Source: Aestuariibaculum marinum
Lineage (GTDB): Bacteria > Bacteroidota > Bacteroidia > Flavobacteriales > Flavobacteriaceae
Length of the DNA stretch: 64,000 bases
Direction: 5' to 3'
NCBI RefSeq assembly: GCF_014596975.1
Contig: NZ_JACVXD010000001.1
Location: 244,928 to 308,927 of the forward strand
Below the pieces are notes generated by a model that worked only from the letters and a program-made list of their open reading frames with translations, did no database searches and had not been told where the DNA came from. Numbering within the stretch: position 1 is the stretch's first letter; the number at the start of each line of letters is the position of its first letter. The position numbers and the translations under genes were made by a program. Of the stretch, positions 61,411 through 64,000 are shown piece by piece.

Positions 61411-61525
61411 TCCTCCAGTTTTAAAATAAGTTACCACACCTTTTTAAACAGAGAGCCAGAAGGCTACTGGAGGACTATATTGTCTTTTCCGGTGCTTTCT
61501 GGCTTTTTCTGTAAGGTGTGGTAAG
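61411..61525 (+). ncRNA. Structured RNA upstream of the thymidylate-synthase-like gene
   Basis: A perfect 12-bp outer stem (TTACCACACCTT, 61431-61442, with AAGGTGTGGTAA, 61513-61524) encloses ACAGA/TCTGT, AGCCAGAA/TTCTGGCT and a weaker top CTGGA/TCCGG. TCCTCCAGT (61411-61419) is also a perfect 9-bp partner of ACTGGAGGA in the upper part, so a pseudoknot or alternate fold is possible. No reading frame, no T run. About 50 nt upstream of the next ATG. Confidence 0.65.
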
Positions 61526-61574
61526 GCAAATATAATCATCAATCAATTAAAATCAATTTTAAAAGCGAACAGTT

Positions 61575-62213
61575 ATGAACAACGTTTATTATAAAACATT
61601 AGAGAAAATCCTTGAAAAGGGTAAGGTACAGGAAAACAAAAAAGGGGAGATTAAGTACTTGTTGAATCAGAAGCTTCATTTAAAGCCGGGAGATTTATTG
61701 GAGATATTTGAAGAGCATACCATTGCTAGGAACAAATTGAAAAAGGAACTTGAATTATTTCAGAGCGGTGAAAGATTAACTCAAAATTACTCTGAAGTTG
61801 GTATTACTTGGTGGGAGTATTGCGGTCCCATATTGGTTAATAGTTATCCGACGTATTTTGAAAAGCTTCCTGGATTAATAGCTAAGATTAACAAGGAAAA
61901 ACGAAACAGCAAAAACTATGTTTTGTTCTTAGGCTCCAATGATACTGAAAGCAACCAGCAACCATGCTTGTCGTTAATTCAGTTTCAAATAGACCAGGGA
62001 AAATTGGTGCTTAGTGCTTATCAAAGATCTAGTGATGCTAACTTAGGTTTACCTGCAGATATTTATCATTTATATCTAATTAGCAGGCAGATTGATTTAC
62101 CTCTTAAATCAATTACACTTACTCTTGGAAACGTACATATTTATGAGAATAACAGGAAGCTTACTAAACAGCTATTAAAAGGGAAGCCGGTTAAGTTTAG
62201 TTTGAATGTTTAG
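61575..62213 (+). CDS. Thymidylate synthase-fold enzyme, dCMP-type (hydroxymethylase-like)
   Basis: A 212-residue protein, shorter than ThyA (264). The active-site Cys131 is in NQQPCLSLIQFQIDQGKLVL; 19 residues on, as in ThyA, is YQRSSD (Gln150, Arg151, Asp154); GLPAD has Asp162 at the place of Asn177 of E. coli ThyA; VHIYEN has His188 and Tyr190. Asp at that base-reading position is the hallmark of dCMP hydroxymethylases such as T4 gp42. The likely product is 5-hydroxymethyl- or 5-methyl-dCMP. It stands alone after the structured RNA. Confidence 0.75.
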   Translation: MNNVYYKTLEKILEKGKVQENKKGEIKYLLNQKLHLKPGDLLEIFEEHTIARNKLKKELELFQSGERLTQNYSEVGITWWEYCGPILVNSYPTYFEKLPGLIAKINKEKRNSKNYVLFLGSNDTESNQQPCLSLIQFQIDQGKLVLSAYQRSSDANLGLPADIYHLYLISRQIDLPLKSITLTLGNVHIYENNRKLTKQLLKGKPVKFSLNV

Positions 62214-63202
62214 TCTAATTTAATAAAATCTTCATCTTTAAATTTTGGGCTAACTTTATTTCTAAATTCATTGTATTTGATGAACAAAAAGTAATAATCC
62301 TTATAATTAAAATGATTTTCTGCTTTTTTTAATTTTGTTAATTCTACCGTAAAAAATGTAACTTCTTTAAGGGTGTTTTCATGAGGATGAAATTTTATGT
62401 ACTTGTTACCAAACATAATATATTTAAATTCATCCTCCTTATACAAGTAGATATTATTAAACCCTAAGTGTAAAAGAATAATAATGAAATTATTAATTTT
62501 ATCGTTGAGATTTGATTTCATTGATTCTTTAACAAAATCAGCCTGTTTCCAAAATTTTGAAAAAATTAAAAATTCAGAAAAAAACACAAACCATTTTAAA
62601 GGAATAAGTAGTTTTCCCATTTTAAATTTTGAGATAAAGTATATTTCTTGAAAATTAGAATTTATAATAGTTTTCAATAATCCATGCTTTCTAATAAAAT
62701 TATAAAAAAGAGTCATATCAAGTTTTGGATTTGAAAGTAATCCTCCCTTATTTTTAATGATTAGGTTTACGAATTCTAATCCTTTTGGGTTTTCATGATA
62801 ATGTTCACTTTTTCGGTTTATAGTTTTGTCGAAAAAATCTAAAAAATCACCAAAATCATTTGATTGAACTATGGTGTAATCAGTATTAACAGATCCAGAT
62901 ATGTAAGGGTTTTTTTCAATTTTAGCAACCCACATATTTTTAAAACGTTTATTTTTTTTATTCTTTTTTTTAAGGTCAGGCCTGTGATTGGCTATAAATT
63001 TTTTAGCAAACTTTTCATCAGAACTAATAGGGCCTAATTCATTGTCATATAGTGTTGTAATTTCAATGCCAATTTTTAAATTCTTCTCCTTATCTATAAT
63101 TATAAAATCAGGTGTTTCATTTTTTATAATATTTCCATTAATTTTTTGGGTTTGATATACTTCTTTAAGAATGTCTATTTCCTCATCTTTTTGTCTTTTC
63201 AT
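62210..63202 (-). CDS. PD-(D/E)XK-like hypothetical protein
   Basis: A 330-residue protein. The N-terminal ETPDFIIIDKEKNLKIGIEI with TTLY after it has the PD...ExT layout of restriction-nuclease-like folds, with Thr in place of the usual Lys. The rest is basic and aromatic-rich, with no known domain. It follows the membrane protein gene by 14 bases in the same direction and overlaps the TS-like stop by four bases. Possible defence nuclease. Confidence 0.6.
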   Translation of the reverse strand: MKRQKDEEIDILKEVYQTQKINGNIIKNETPDFIIIDKEKNLKIGIEITTLYDNELGPISSDEKFAKKFIANHRPDLKKKNKKNKRFKNMWVAKIEKNPYISGSVNTDYTIVQSNDFGDFLDFFDKTINRKSEHYHENPKGLEFVNLIIKNKGGLLSNPKLDMTLFYNFIRKHGLLKTIINSNFQEIYFISKFKMGKLLIPLKWFVFFSEFLIFSKFWKQADFVKESMKSNLNDKINNFIIILLHLGFNNIYLYKEDEFKYIMFGNKYIKFHPHENTLKEVTFFTVELTKLKKAENHFNYKDYYFLFIKYNEFRNKVSPKFKDEDFIKLD

Positions 63203-63216
63203 AATAAACTATTAGT

Positions 63217-64000
63217 TTAATTACTTCCAAATATTTTTGAAGCAATATCATTTGGCATTGTTGGGCCTGAGTCTCCTTTTAATAAACCGCTATCCGCTCT
63301 ACTAAAAAGAGATTGGATAATTAATTGGCGTTGATCATCATCAATGTCAGATTCGTTAATTAGAGAAAGATAAAAATATGTAAGAGTGTTTCTTTCATCA
63401 GCATCCCGAGCTAAATGAAAAGAGCTAAACATTACTTTTGTTATAGCTCTAACACAAAATGCAAGGAATGATATAAACGTAACATAAATAATAGACCATC
63501 TTATTGCAGCACTTTTGTCACCTTCAAAAAAACTGGTGTAAATTTGATCTGGTGTTTTCCATAGTAATTCACTTAGGGACCAAACAGTAACACTAACTAA
63601 ACCTATAAGAATACCTAATGAAATCCAACCTTGAGTTCTCATTCTTTCTGCTCTCTTTTTCCAATAATTTGCAGGTTCTTTTAGGGCTAATAAATTTTTA
63701 TATGTTTCTTCAAGAGAATTTATTTTCTCTTTAGCTCCTTTTTCTTCGTCACTACCTTCAAACCAATGATTAAAAATTGATTCCTTTTCATTTTTAAACT
63801 CATTAAAAATAGATTTAATACCTTTTTCGTTTTCAGTCCCTTCAAACCAATTCGTGAACTGTTTATCTTTGTCTACATGTAAATCATCAATCCTTTTTAC
63901 ATATTCATCATATTTTTTATTTGTTTCAAGAAGGTGGTCATTAAGTTCAATTTCTGATTCTGAAATTTGATTTTCTAAATCCTTTCTAAGTTTATAAAAT
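63217..64000 (-). CDS. DUF6161-like membrane protein, 5' end outside the window
   Basis: The frame stays open from an internal ATG at 63642 to the window edge (261 codons visible), so the true start lies beyond. The upstream part is coiled and has a repeated pattern, FTNWFEGTENEKG and FNHWFEGSDEEKG, then ANYWKKRAERMRTQGW and two membrane helices (ISLGILIGLVSVTVWSL, WSIIYVTFISFLAFCVR). This layout matches DUF6161 as I know it. It may be the membrane partner of the PD-(D/E)XK-like protein encoded next. Confidence 0.7.
   Translation of the reverse strand, partial: FYKLRKDLENQISESEIELNDHLLETNKKYDEYVKRIDDLHVDKDKQFTNWFEGTENEKGIKSIFNEFKNEKESIFNHWFEGSDEEKGAKEKINSLEETYKNLLALKEPANYWKKRAERMRTQGWISLGILIGLVSVTVWSLSELLWKTPDQIYTSFFEGDKSAAIRWSIIYVTFISFLAFCVRAITKVMFSSFHLARDADERNTLTYFYLSLINESDIDDDQRQLIIQSLFSRADSGLLKGDSGPTMPNDIASKIFGSN

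Larger units (their letters stand above)
19395..64000. mobile_element. Siphovirus prophage, right end outside the window
   Basis: The block holds a complete order of temperate siphophage modules: lysogeny operon, divergent early operon, recombination and replication genes, terminase, portal, capsid, connectors, tail tube, frameshifted chaperones, tape measure, baseplate and fibres. The left edge is set by the cut gene end. No integrase or lysis gene is seen, so the element probably continues past 64 kb. The structural genes are all intact, so it may be inducible. Confidence 0.9.

Noticed and set aside
61431..61524. Simple terminator after the tail operon
   Set aside because: The stem is far longer than needed, has no T run, and the 3' side leads to a gene.
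63217..63642. A complete 141-residue gene starting at 63642
   Set aside because: The frame is open to the window edge with coiled-coil and repeated WFEG sequence, so that ATG is internal.

Overview
The window comes from a marine-type member of the Bacteroidota, most likely family Flavobacteriaceae. The support is the AT-rich sequence, the Bacteroidota promoter form (TAnnTTTG -7 box, sometimes with an upstream TTG), the lack of Shine-Dalgarno sites, the clade-typical DnaX without zinc cysteines, and many lipoproteins and small outer-membrane barrels. It joins about 19.3 kb of chromosome to about 44.6 kb of an integrated siphovirus. The prophage runs off the right edge, so that end was not seen.

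Chromosome (1-19.33 kb): the 5' part of a large repeat-containing surface adhesin; a polyphosphate cluster (SixA-like phosphatase, ppk1, ppx); a small barrel protein; a reverse-strand dnaX-lipoprotein-miaE operon; the RNase P RNA gene with its own promoter and terminator; two exported proteins; an operon of a membrane protein, a DUF3822 protein and rsmD; a RecD-like helicase; a DUF4126 protein; a kdsB-HAD-kdnB group that suggests 8-amino-Kdo in the LPS; and a Gfo/Idh/MocA oxidoreductase. At 19.33-19.39 kb is the severed C-terminal end of a reverse-strand gene, which I read as the phage attachment site.

Prophage left part (19.4-35 kb): a six-gene reverse-strand lysogeny operon led by a CI/LexA-like repressor and carrying several exported or membrane proteins, then a divergent control region with a near-perfect 21-bp palindrome on the rightward promoter. 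The rightward early operon starts with a LuxR-type HTH protein. It continues with small proteins, an SMC/Rad50-like ATPase, RecT, a metallo-beta-lactamase-fold protein, an ASCH-like protein, PcfK and PcfJ homologues, an outer-membrane protein, a DUF4373-type replication protein and DnaB. One reverse-strand accessory gene, a PD-(D/E)XK-like nuclease and an initiator-like tRNA(CAU) follow.

Prophage late part (35-61.3 kb): terminase small and large subunits, SPP1-type portal, a MuF protein with a C-terminal HExxH domain, scaffold, decoration protein, capsid, head-tail connectors, tail tube, tail chaperones joined by a clear -1 frameshift on a T9 run, tape measure, distal tail and baseplate proteins, and a receptor-binding set (Mtd-type N-terminus, repeat protein, CBM-like protein). 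A reverse-strand cassette with a Schlafen/AlbA_2-type protein sits between the chaperones and the tape measure.

Right end (61.3-64 kb): a long structured RNA element just upstream of a short thymidylate-synthase-fold enzyme. That enzyme has Asp where thymidylate synthases have the base-selecting Asn, which points to dCMP as substrate and so to modified cytosine in phage DNA. After it comes a reverse-strand pair, a PD-(D/E)XK-like protein and a DUF6161-like membrane protein cut by the window edge. I found no integrase, holin or endolysin; these may lie beyond the edge.
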